From Flavobacteriaceae bacterium (lineage in GTDB: Bacteria > Bacteroidota > Bacteroidia > Flavobacteriales > Flavobacteriaceae): a DNA stretch of 14,134 bases. The stretch's first letter is position 1. Every line of letters starts with the position of its first letter. The notes below the pieces were generated by a model, which was not told where the DNA came from, did no database searches, and worked only from the letters and a program-made list of their open reading frames with translations. Positions 1-6,161 of the stretch are shown piece after piece. Both the position numbers and the translations under genes were made by a program. The stretch lies in contig JAURDG010000013.1 in assembly GCA_030828025.1 (NCBI GenBank), positions 1-14,134 on the forward strand, given 5' to 3'.

Positions 1-539
1 GCTTCTTCAACAGTAATGACACCTTCTTTGCCAACCTTTTCAAAGGCAGCCGTGATAAGTGCTCCAATAGCCTCATCGTTATTGGCTGAAATAGAAGCTA
101 TTTGCTTTATTTTTTCGGAAGAATTGCCCACTTCAACGGCTTGTTTGTCTAGGTCGGCTACAATGGCTGCAACAGCTTTGTCAATGCCGCGTTTTAAATC
201 CATAGGATTTGCACCAGCAGCAACATTTTTCAAGCCTTCTTTAACAATGGCTTGCGCCAAAATGGTAGCTGTTGTCGTTCCGTCGCCGGCAAGGTCGTTG
301 GTTTTAGAAGCAACTTCCTTAACCATTTGGGCACCCATATTTTCAAGTGCATCTTCAAGTTCTACTTCTTTGGCTACACTAACACCATCTTTGGTAACCT
401 GCGGTCCACCAAAAGATTTTCCAATAATTACATTTCTTCCCTTAGGTCCAAGTGTAACTTTAACTGCATCTGCTAATGCGTCAACACCACGCTTTAGTCC
501 TTCGCGTGCATCTATGTCGAATTGTATCTTTTTTGCCAT
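1..539 (-). CDS. groEL: Chaperonin GroEL (60 kDa subunit), N-terminal part, cut by window edge
   Basis: The frame starts at ATG 539 and runs off the left edge after 179 codons, about one third of the usual 540-odd residues. It begins MAKKIQFDIDAREGLKRG and carries the standard GroEL equatorial-domain motifs: VTLGPKGRNVII, the ATP-binding DGVSVAKEVEL and AGDGTTTATILAQ (with the catalytic-type Asp of GDGTTT), and GANPMDLKRGID. The segment near the edge (VGKEGVITVEEA) enters the intermediate domain. GroEL forms the double-ring cytoplasmic folding chamber and works with the GroES lid. It lies 10 bases after groES on the same strand, so both are surely one transcript, probably driven by the sigma-54-type site before groES. 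Identity is certain; the C-terminal part is not visible. Confidence 0.98.
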   Translation of the reverse strand, partial: MAKKIQFDIDAREGLKRGVDALADAVKVTLGPKGRNVIIGKSFGGPQVTKDGVSVAKEVELEDALENMGAQMVKEVASKTNDLAGDGTTTATILAQAIVKEGLKNVAAGANPMDLKRGIDKAVAAIVADLDKQAVEVGNSSEKIKQIASISANNDEAIGALITAAFEKVGKEGVITVEE

Positions 540-549
540 TATATTATAT

Positions 550-831
550 TTAAGAAACTATTGCTAAAATGTCGCTTTCGCGCATGATTAAGTAATCACC
601 ACCATCGAGTTTTAGTTCTGTACCTGCATATTTGCCGTACAAAACAGTATCACCCACCTTCACGGTAATGGCGTCGTCTTTTGTGCCAGGCCCAGTTGCT
701 ACTACAGTTCCTTTTTGTGGTTTTTCTTTTGCTGTATCTGGAATGATGATTCCAGAAGCGGTTGTGGTTTCGGCAGCCAATGGCTCAACCACCACACGAT
801 CAGCCAAAGGTTTGATGTTAATCCTACTCAT
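550..831 (-). CDS. groES: Co-chaperonin GroES (10 kDa)
   Basis: The product has 93 residues, the usual length for GroES, and forms the heptameric lid of the GroEL chamber. It shows the family pattern in order: an opening beta strand with IKPLADRVVVEPL, the mobile loop around residues 18-32 (TTTASGIIIPDTA, whose hydrophobic III tripeptide contacts GroEL), EKPQKGTVVATGPG, VKVGDTVLYGKYAGTEL, and the closing YLIMRESDILAIV. The ATG at 831 is preceded by an A/T-rich leader (AAATTAAAAAC) without a Shine-Dalgarno sequence, normal for Bacteroidota. groEL follows after 10 bases. The 97-base gap upstream of groES is the only sizeable gap in the run of genes from miaB to groEL. I found no CIRCE element (the HrcA operator common at groE operons elsewhere). 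Confidence 0.98.
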   Translation of the reverse strand: MSRINIKPLADRVVVEPLAAETTTASGIIIPDTAKEKPQKGTVVATGPGTKDDAITVKVGDTVLYGKYAGTELKLDGGDYLIMRESDILAIVS

Positions 832-859
832 GTTTTTAATTTATAGTTTTACTGTATTT

Positions 860-876
860 AGCAGCAATTGTGCCAA
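860..876 (-). promoter_or_regulatory. Candidate sigma-54 (RpoN) -24/-12 promoter of groES-groEL
   Basis: Read on the minus strand the site is TTGGCAC-AATTG-CTGCT. Against the RpoN consensus (YTGGCAC-N5-TTGCW) the -24 half is perfect and the -12 half has one mismatch (C for the first T). The invariant GG (874-873) and GC (862-861) are 12 bases apart as required. This places +1 near base 849 and gives an 18-base A-rich leader before the groES ATG. No TAnnTTTG housekeeping -7 box is visible in the 97-base gap, which supports this as the main start. A gene for a sigma-54 activator lies about 1.6 kb upstream in the same gene run. Transcription from this site is inferred. Confidence 0.72.
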
Positions 877-885
877 GTGCTGCAC
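877..885. repeat. Short perfect palindrome GTGC-T-GCAC abutting the -24 box
   Basis: GTGCTGCAC reads as a perfect dyad with a one-base centre. It begins right next to the -24 element of the candidate groES promoter. It could be a small operator or chance. It lies too close to the promoter for a typical activator site, so a repressor would be the more natural reading. The call is weak because the arms are only 4 bp. Confidence 0.25.
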
Positions 886-908
886 CAGACATGTATGCCG
901 CCATTAAT

Positions 909-922
909 ATGACAGGATGACA
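909..922 (-). promoter_or_regulatory. Direct repeat TGTCAT-CC-TGTCAT upstream of groES promoter
   Basis: On the minus strand two identical TGTCAT hexamers are separated by CC, giving an 8-bp period. They lie about 60-73 bases before the predicted sigma-54 start, just after the secG stop codon. Enhancer sites for sigma-54 activators usually lie about 80-150 bases upstream, so this could be a half-site pair of such an enhancer. The repeat itself is plain in the sequence; its role is a guess. Confidence 0.25.
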
Positions 923-928
923 CTTATA

Positions 929-1279
929 CTAGTTTTCGTCTGAGGTCTCGGGGATGACAGGAAGTTCTTCAGGAATATTGCCTTCTTCTGGTATAACTTC
1001 TTCAATAGCGTTTTCGTCAACCAACTGCGAATCGTTAGAATCACTAGGTAAGCTAATCAACGAATTGGAAATTAATATAAGAACTAGTAATAGTGTCGCT
1101 AAAACCCATGTACTGCGGTCCAAAAAATCTGTGGTTTTTTGAACACCACCAAGCTGTTGCGTACTACCGCCAAAAGCAGAAGATAAGCCGCCGCCTTTTG
1201 GGTTTTGTACCATAACCACCAATATTAGCAAGAGGCAAATAACAATCGTAAGTCCTAAAAAAATGGAAAATGTACTCAT
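929..1279 (-). CDS. secG: Protein translocase subunit SecG
   Basis: The product has 116 residues and the SecG layout. A first membrane helix (about residues 5-24) is followed by the cytoplasmic signature VQNPKGGGLSSAFGG (about 24-38), a short linker (TTDFLDRSTW), a second helix (about 57-78), and a strongly acidic tail rich in Glu, Asp and Pro (about 80-116) of the kind seen in Bacteroidota SecG. SecG is the small inner-membrane subunit that assists SecYEG-SecA preprotein export. The ATG at 1279 lies one base after the stop of the upstream TPR-like gene, so translation is probably coupled. It is the last gene before the 97-base gap and the groES promoter. Confidence 0.95.
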   Translation of the reverse strand: MSTFSIFLGLTIVICLLLILVVMVQNPKGGGLSSAFGGSTQQLGGVQKTTDFLDRSTWVLATLLLVLILISNSLISLPSDSNDSQLVDENAIEEVIPEEGNIPEELPVIPETSDEN

Positions 1280-1280
1280 A

Positions 1281-1892
1281 TTAACTCTCTTTTAATGCGT
1301 TTTTAATCTCTTTAATTTGGTTGGCAAAGAAACTACTTTTTTCTGGATATTTCAATGCCAATATTTCATAGGCTTTTTTGGCCTTTTTAAGCTTACCTTG
1401 TTTAAGGTAAACGCTGGCCAAGGTTTCCGTCATCAAGGTATGCGAATCAAAGGACTGTTTTTTTGTTAAATCTTGTTGTTTTTCTTCTGTTTTTTCCAAA
1501 GACATTTTGGGAGCTTCAGCAATGAATTTGTCAATAAGCCGCTCTTCGGTAGCCGAACTACTTTGTTTGGGTTCAAGTTGAAACAACCAATCTGCAAAAG
1601 ACTTTACCTCTCCCGAATTGCTGTATGTTCGTTTTGTCGCTTTTATTTGCTGTCCTTCATCTGGATTTGGAATAAGATGCAGGCGGTTTTTGGTATGCAG
1701 TGCACACGCTTTTAAAAGTGTTGTGTGACGTTCCAGTTTATGCACTCGTGCGATGTTCCATCGCAGGTGATGTAATGCCTGAAAATAAGGAAACTGCTCC
1801 ACTAATGTGTCGATTTGACGTAAAGTATCCTTTGGGTTTTCTTCGGCTTTTTGCTGAAGCTTGCCCAAATATGTGCTGTGCTGACTTACCAT
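1281..1892 (-). CDS. TPR-like protein of unknown function, lptE-secG neighbour
   Basis: This 203-residue protein has no signal peptide or membrane segment, so it is probably cytoplasmic. The N-terminal half (about 1-75) is helical, with FPYFQALHHLRWNIARVHK resembling degenerate helical repeats. The middle (about 76-150) is polar, low in complexity and rich in Lys, Glu, Ser and Gln, so probably disordered. The C-terminus (about 152-199, TLASVYLKQGKLKKAKKAYEI followed by LALKYPEKSSFF) reads as one clear TPR unit plus a capping helix. The ATG at 1892 overlaps the end of lptE by 7 bases, and the stop is one base from secG, so it belongs firmly to this unit. I recall similar proteins at the same place in other Bacteroidota. 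A scaffold role for LPS assembly or secretion is possible from context only. Confidence 0.85.
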   Translation of the reverse strand: MVSQHSTYLGKLQQKAEENPKDTLRQIDTLVEQFPYFQALHHLRWNIARVHKLERHTTLLKACALHTKNRLHLIPNPDEGQQIKATKRTYSNSGEVKSFADWLFQLEPKQSSSATEERLIDKFIAEAPKMSLEKTEEKQQDLTKKQSFDSHTLMTETLASVYLKQGKLKKAKKAYEILALKYPEKSSFFANQIKEIKNALKES

Positions 1893-2392
1893 TTGGCCAA
1901 AGATTCATTAAAAATATCTTGTGTAATACATTCAAAAAGCACTTCATGGGCTTCGGTTTGCACGCTTTGTAGTTGCGCCGCAGCATCAAAATCATAGAAG
2001 AAACTAAAACGCTTTTCAAAACTATCATCATCATTGAGCGTATTGAAGTACCGAACATTTACCGCCATAGTAAGCCTATTTTGTGCAGCCGTTTGTTCGG
2101 CGGTAGCTGTCATGGGCGTAACGGCATACTGAACTATCTCGCCTTCGTAAATCAAATCACCATTGACACTGGTTAGGTCTAGGTTAGTTTGATTGAGCAG
2201 CATTTCTTGAATGGCATTGGTAAAATCACGATCAAGTCCTGGTTCAAAAACCGACCCAACTTGGTTGGCAGCATCATTAATGAAAAAATTAACCTGAACT
2301 GTTTCGGCACCTTCTGGAATAGAGGCTCCGGTAAAGGAATAATATTTACATCCAACCACGAGCAACGCCAAAAAGAAGACACCTTTATTCAT
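1886..2392 (-). CDS. lptE: LPS-assembly lipoprotein LptE (Bacteroidota type)
   Basis: The product has 168 residues. It starts with a lipoprotein signal peptide: MNKG, a hydrophobic core, then the lipobox VVGC with the acylated Cys at residue 15. The mature part opens with YYSFTGASIPEGAETV and contains a run of predicted beta strands (NRLTMAVNVRYFNT, FEKRFSFFYDF) and a closing helix ending DIFNESLAKW, the pattern of Bacteroidota LptE. LptE sits inside the LptD barrel in the outer membrane and helps place LPS on the cell surface. The ATG lies one base after the stop of the sigma-54 activator gene, and the end overlaps the TPR-like gene. Overall conservation of this family is low; lipobox, length and locus carry the call. 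Confidence 0.88.
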   Translation of the reverse strand: MNKGVFFLALLVVGCKYYSFTGASIPEGAETVQVNFFINDAANQVGSVFEPGLDRDFTNAIQEMLLNQTNLDLTSVNGDLIYEGEIVQYAVTPMTATAEQTAAQNRLTMAVNVRYFNTLNDDDSFEKRFSFFYDFDAAAQLQSVQTEAHEVLFECITQDIFNESLAKW

Positions 2393-2393
2393 G

Positions 2394-3638
2394 TTATAAA
2401 TCTAAGTCAAATTGCTTGATTTTTCTATACAGCGTTCGTTCCGAAATGCCAAGTTCGCTAGCTGCAGCTTTTCTGCGGCCTTTATTTCGTTCCAAAGCCT
2501 TTACAATAAGCTCCAGTTCTTTGTCTTGCAAAGAAAGTGTTTCGGCTTCTTCCACCTCTTCGGCATAGTCAAACCGATCTTCATAGGTAGCCGTTGGTGT
2601 TGGTGTATGAACCTTAGACTCCAACTGAAGTGCCGTAGTTTTTTCTTTTTCTGCACCGTAAATTTTTTGAATAAGCCCTTCGTGTTGCTCCTTCGCCTGC
2701 TCCATAGTTGAGGCATTCATTAACTCATGGGTCAATTTTTTCAGGTCATGTAAGTCTGCTTTCATGTCGAAGAGAATCTTGTATAAGATTTCACGTTCTG
2801 AACTAAAGTCTCCGTCTGTTTTTTTAGTATCAATCACGGCAGGCAAATTTGCTGTTTTCGTCGGTAGGTACTGCCGCAACAGTTTGGGATTTATTTCCCG
2901 TTCTTGTTCCAAAACAGACAATTGTTCGGCTATGTTGCGCAACTGGCGAATATTTCCTGGCCAAGGCTGCTGCTCCAGTATTTGTTGTGCTTCTTCATTT
3001 AACCGCACTGTGGGCATGCGGTATTTTTGACCAAAATCGGCAGCAAATTTTCGAAAAAGTAAATGGATGTCTCCTTTTCTGGCACGTAACGGAGGAAGGC
3101 TAATTTCTACCGTGCTTAGACGATAGTATAAATCTTCTCTAAATTTACCTTTTTGGATGGCTTCCATCATGGCAACATTGGTAGCTGCTACCACACGAAC
3201 ATCCGTTTTTTGGACCATAGAAGACCCCACTTTGATAAATTCTCCATTTTCCAAAACACGTAGCAAACGAACTTGAGTAGCCAGTGGCAGCTCGCCCACT
3301 TCGTCCAAAAAAATGGTTCCTCCATGTGCTACCTCAAAATACCCACTTCGTGTTTGTGTGGCACCGGTAAAGGCTCCTTTTTCATGCCCAAAAAGCTCCG
3401 AATCTATGGTTCCTTCTGGAATTGCTCCGCAGTTAACGGCGATAAATTTTCCGTGTTTTCGATTTGACAACTGATGAATGATACGTGGAAAAACTTCTTT
3501 ACCAACACCCGATTCGCCTGTGATAAGCACAGAAATTTCGGTTGGTGCTACGCGCACGGCTTTTTCTATAGCAAAATTGAGTTGTGGATCATTTCCAATA
3601 ATCCCAAACCGCCGTTTGATGTTTTGAATATTATCCAT
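2394..3638 (-). CDS. Sigma-54-dependent enhancer-binding activator without N-terminal sensor domain
   Basis: From ATG 3638 the product has 414 residues (MDNIQNIKRRFGIIGND). An AAA+ domain fills about 10-245: Walker A GESGVGKE (41-48), the sigma-54 contact loop GAFTGA (88-93), Walker B GGTIFLDE (106-113) and FREDLYYRL (167-174). A linker of about 120 residues follows, partly helical and partly acidic. A Fis-type helix-turn-helix ends the protein (about 374-412, RRKAAASELGISERTLYRK). There is no receiver, GAF or PAS domain in front, as in PspF. All ATPase and sigma-contact motifs are intact, so it should be able to open sigma-54 promoters. An in-frame ATG at 3659 would add 7 residues; 3638 fits the family start better. 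The gene overlaps the end of miaB by 8 bases and is followed by lptE after one base. A candidate target lies at groES. Confidence 0.95.
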   Translation of the reverse strand: MDNIQNIKRRFGIIGNDPQLNFAIEKAVRVAPTEISVLITGESGVGKEVFPRIIHQLSNRKHGKFIAVNCGAIPEGTIDSELFGHEKGAFTGATQTRSGYFEVAHGGTIFLDEVGELPLATQVRLLRVLENGEFIKVGSSMVQKTDVRVVAATNVAMMEAIQKGKFREDLYYRLSTVEISLPPLRARKGDIHLLFRKFAADFGQKYRMPTVRLNEEAQQILEQQPWPGNIRQLRNIAEQLSVLEQEREINPKLLRQYLPTKTANLPAVIDTKKTDGDFSSEREILYKILFDMKADLHDLKKLTHELMNASTMEQAKEQHEGLIQKIYGAEKEKTTALQLESKVHTPTPTATYEDRFDYAEEVEEAETLSLQDKELELIVKALERNKGRRKAAASELGISERTLYRKIKQFDLDL

Positions 3639-5112
3639 GATAGTGTTGTGTTGGTCCATAACCTTGAGCAGTACCTAAAAGCGTGGCAGATGTACATGCT
3701 TCAATTTTTACCAAAACAAAATCACCTACTTTGTAGTGTTCTTTTGGGAACACAACCACCGTGTTTTGCTGCGTTCTTCCGCTCCATTGATCATCCGATT
3801 TCTTGGATGCTTTTTCGATGAGTACTTCTAGGGTTTTGCCCACGTGTTGCTCGTTTCTAAATCGCCCGTGTTTTTGTTGTGCAGCAACAATCTCTTGAAG
3901 TCTTCTTTTTTTGACTTCGTTGGGAATGTTGTCTGCCAATTTTTTTGCTGCTGGTGTTCCAGGTCGTTCAGAGTACATAAACATAAACCCGAAGTCGTAT
4001 TTGACATATTCCATAAGACTTAGGGTGTCTTGGTGGTCTTCTTCGGTCTCATTGGGAAAGCCAGCAATCATGTCTTGGGAAATACCACAATCAGGTATAA
4101 TTCGTTTTATATCATCAATCAATTCCATGTACTCTTCGCGGGTATGCTGTCGGTTCATGGCCTTTAGCACGTTGTTGCTTCCCGATTGTACAGGCAGATG
4201 AATATAGTTGCAGATATTGGGATGTTTTGCCATAACGTGCAACACCTCACGGGTCATGTCTTGCGGATTTGATGTGGAAAAGCGAATACGCATTCCAGGC
4301 TGTGCTTGCGCTACTAAATCCAATAAGTGATGAAAATGTACCGCTGTTTTTTGTTGTAATGGACTGGCTTTGGCAAAGTCTTTTTTGGGTCCTCCACCAT
4401 ACCACAAATAACTATCGACGTTTTGTCCCAATAAGGTGACTTCTTTATAGCCGGTTTGCGCTAGTGTATTCACTTCGTCAAGAATGCTTTTTGGGTCGCG
4501 GCTACGCTCTCGTCCTCGTGTAAAGGGAACCACACAAAAAGTACACATATTGTCGCAACCTCGTGTAATAGAAACAAAGGCGGTTACGCCATTGGATTGG
4601 AGGCGTACAGGTTGAACATCCGCATAGGTTTCTTCTTTGGATAAAATTACATTGACAGCAGCTTGTCCTTCTTCCACTTCAGCCACTAGGTTTGGTAAAT
4701 CCTTGTAGGCGTCTGGGCCGACAACCAAGTCCACGATTTTTTCTTCTTCCAAAAAAGCGCGCTTTAGCCGCTCTGCCATACAGCCCAAAACGCCAACTTT
4801 TAGCTTGGGGTTGTTGTTTTTTACTTGCTGAAATGTGGCCAAGCGATTACGAACTGTTTGTTCGGCTTTATCTCGAATGGAACATGTATTGACCAAAACA
4901 AGGTCTGCCTCATCCAGCTCGTTGGTGGTTTGATAACCTGCATCACCAAGAATAGAAGCAACGATTTCGCTATCAGAAAAATTCATTTGACAGCCATACG
5001 ACTCGATGTATAATTTCTTTGTACCAACAGCAGTAGAGCCATTGGATACAGCAAGTACCTCTCCGTTGTAGGCATTGGGATTTTTGGTTTCGACAACTGG
5101 CGTCTGTGGCAT
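3631..5112 (-). CDS. miaB: tRNA-2-methylthio-N6-dimethylallyladenosine synthase MiaB
   Basis: From ATG 5112 the product has 493 residues. It methylthiolates i6A37 of tRNAs reading UNN codons, using two Fe4S4 clusters and SAM. The N-terminal MTTase domain supplies Cys41 (YGCQMN), Cys77 (NTCSIRDKAE) and Cys111 (GCMAER). The radical SAM motif is CDNMCTFC (Cys186, 190, 193), followed by VVPFTRGRERSR. A TRAM domain closes the protein (about 425-485). The frame is open upstream to a TTG at 5142 and another ATG at 5130, but a TACTTTTG -7 box at 5139-5132 puts both at or before the likely transcription start, so 5112 is preferred. It is the first gene of the run leading to lptE and secG, and its last 8 bases overlap the activator gene. 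Confidence 0.96.
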   Translation of the reverse strand: MPQTPVVETKNPNAYNGEVLAVSNGSTAVGTKKLYIESYGCQMNFSDSEIVASILGDAGYQTTNELDEADLVLVNTCSIRDKAEQTVRNRLATFQQVKNNNPKLKVGVLGCMAERLKRAFLEEEKIVDLVVGPDAYKDLPNLVAEVEEGQAAVNVILSKEETYADVQPVRLQSNGVTAFVSITRGCDNMCTFCVVPFTRGRERSRDPKSILDEVNTLAQTGYKEVTLLGQNVDSYLWYGGGPKKDFAKASPLQQKTAVHFHHLLDLVAQAQPGMRIRFSTSNPQDMTREVLHVMAKHPNICNYIHLPVQSGSNNVLKAMNRQHTREEYMELIDDIKRIIPDCGISQDMIAGFPNETEEDHQDTLSLMEYVKYDFGFMFMYSERPGTPAAKKLADNIPNEVKKRRLQEIVAAQQKHGRFRNEQHVGKTLEVLIEKASKKSDDQWSGRTQQNTVVVFPKEHYKVGDFVLVKIEACTSATLLGTAQGYGPTQHYHG

Positions 5113-5131
5113 GCGTTCAAATTTCAGCATA

Positions 5132-5139
5132 CAAAAGTA
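5132..5139 (-). promoter_or_regulatory. Bacteroidota -7 promoter box (TACTTTTG) for the miaB unit
   Basis: TACTTTTG matches the Bacteroidota sigma-70-type -7 element TAnnTTTG exactly. It ends about 20 bases before the preferred miaB ATG (5112). The -33 region 19-20 bases upstream is only a weak match to TTG. The same octamer stands at a similar distance before topA. This site decides the miaB start and is the likely promoter of the whole miaB-lptE-secG unit. Confidence 0.6.
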
Positions 5140-5156
5140 CAAAATATCATAGAAAT

Positions 5157-5169
5157 TGACATTTTGTCA
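5157..5169. repeat. Inverted repeat TGACA-TTT-TGTCA upstream of miaB promoter
   Basis: This perfect dyad has 5-bp arms and a 3-base centre, in the gap between the second YeeE-type gene and miaB, touching the -33 region of the miaB promoter. There is no T-run or long stem, so it is not a convincing terminator. An operator role is possible. The TGTCA half also occurs twice before groES. Low confidence. Confidence 0.3.
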
Positions 5170-5188
5170 GGCGTTTACTTGCTGCGTT

Positions 5189-5605
5189 CTAGTGCGGAAG
5201 TCTAGGCTTAAGCCAGCCATAGCATAGCGTACCCAATACAGCAAATGCCAATACAATGACTAATGGAAAGTACCCACTACCTATCAATACATAAATTGGC
5301 CCTGGGCAAGCACCCGTAAGCGCCCAGCCCAATCCAAAAATGGCACCGCCGATTAATGGGGCTTTAACCAGTTTTGCTTTTGGGGTAATCTGAATTTCAG
5401 CACCAAAGAATGAGCGAAGTTTGAATCTTTTGATGAGTTGGGTGATGAGTACACCCAAACCTACAGCAGCACCAATGATCCCGTACATGTGAAAGGATTT
5501 AAACTGAAACATTTCGTAAATGCGAAACCATGAGGCAGCTTCAGATTTTATCATCGTGATACCAAATAAAATTCCAATAAAAAAATAGATGAGTGCTCTT
5601 TTCAT
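5189..5605 (-). CDS. YeeE/YedE-type (DUF6691-like) sulfur transporter, second half-size protein
   Basis: The product has 138 residues counted from ATG 5605; the frame continues further upstream, but only inside the preceding gene. About four membrane helices are visible (residues 4-18, 40-58, 84-99, 113-130). The key motif is GACPGP with Cys100 at the end of a helix (GLGWALTGACPGP), the counterpart of the second conserved-Cys motif of YeeE/YedE proteins such as TsuA, which carry thiosulfate-type sulfur species past Cys residues in the membrane. Its ATG overlaps the stop of the preceding gene as ATGA, so translation is coupled, and the two half-proteins probably form one channel. It is the last gene of the sulfur module. 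I see no clear terminator before miaB, so read-through is possible. Confidence 0.85.
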   Translation of the reverse strand: MKRALIYFFIGILFGITMIKSEAASWFRIYEMFQFKSFHMYGIIGAAVGLGVLITQLIKRFKLRSFFGAEIQITPKAKLVKAPLIGGAIFGLGWALTGACPGPIYVLIGSGYFPLVIVLAFAVLGTLCYGWLKPRLPH

Positions 5606-6159
5606 AACAGGTAAGGTAAAAGGTAGTGATTCATGATTAATCCTCCGATAAAAAAGCCAATAACGGCAACCAACGACGGCCATTGCAAGTCGCTTAATCC
5701 AGAAATGGCATGGCCTGAAGTACATCCGCCCGCATAGCGTGTACCAAAGCCAACAAGGAATCCGCCAAGCGCAAGTAAGGCGATAACTTTTGGTTGCTGC
5801 AGCACATCAGTACTAAACAGGGCTGCGGGCATAAAGTCTTTACCAGCACCAGCTATTCCCATTTCATTTAAGGTTGTTACTACATCAGAATGAATGACAC
5901 CTACAGTTCCATTTGTCATATAATTTGATGCAATAAACCCACCAGCGGCAGCGCCAAGTGCTACAATTAATCCCCAACGATTTGATTTCCAATCGCCAGC
6001 AAAAAAGGGTATTTTTTTACCTGCGCCAGCTATAGAACAAAGTGTTTTTAGGTTGGTTGACATGCCAAAACGCTTTTCGGTAAAAAGCAATAAGAAAAGG
6101 ATTATGGCTATCGCAGGCCCACCGATATACCAAGGCCAGGGCTCAAAAAGTAATTCCAT
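5602..6159 (-). CDS. YeeE/YedE-type sulfur transporter, first half-size protein
   Basis: The product has 185 residues and about four or five membrane helices (about 10-27, 62-80, 124-140, 162-180). The family motif GGCTSGHAISGLSDLQWPS is at about 144-162 with Cys146, the conserved Cys of YeeE/YedE proteins. A second Cys lies at 41. In full-length TsuA such motifs sit in two pseudo-symmetric halves; here the halves are separate genes. It starts two bases after the stop of the persulfide dioxygenase gene and overlaps the next gene by ATGA. The likely role is uptake or passage of thiosulfate or a related reduced sulfur species feeding the neighbouring dioxygenase/rhodanese. The substrate is inferred. 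Confidence 0.88.
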   Translation of the reverse strand: MELLFEPWPWYIGGPAIAIILFLLLFTEKRFGMSTNLKTLCSIAGAGKKIPFFAGDWKSNRWGLIVALGAAAGGFIASNYMTNGTVGVIHSDVVTTLNEMGIAGAGKDFMPAALFSTDVLQQPKVIALLALGGFLVGFGTRYAGGCTSGHAISGLSDLQWPSLVAVIGFFIGGLIMNHYLLPYLL

Positions 6160-6161
6160 TG

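Noticed and set aside
16..567. 183-codon open frame on the plus strand opposite groEL
   Set aside because: It lies antisense to a near-perfect GroEL frame, has a Ser/Ala/Thr-rich composition typical of a shadow of groEL, and shows no family motif.
632..907. Plus-strand open frame opposite groES
   Set aside because: Antisense to groES and its promoter; no motif or plausible start signal.
832..928. CIRCE/HrcA operator before groES
   Set aside because: The TTAGCACTC-N9-GAGTGCTAA pattern is absent; only a 9-base GTGCTGCAC dyad is found.
1738..2058. Minus-strand 106-codon frame across the lptE/TPR-like junction
   Set aside because: It overlaps both convincing genes in another frame, is Met/Arg/Lys-rich and shows no domain.
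5157..5169. Rho-independent terminator after the YeeE pair
   Set aside because: The stem is only 5 bp, AT-rich, and no T-run follows on the minus strand.
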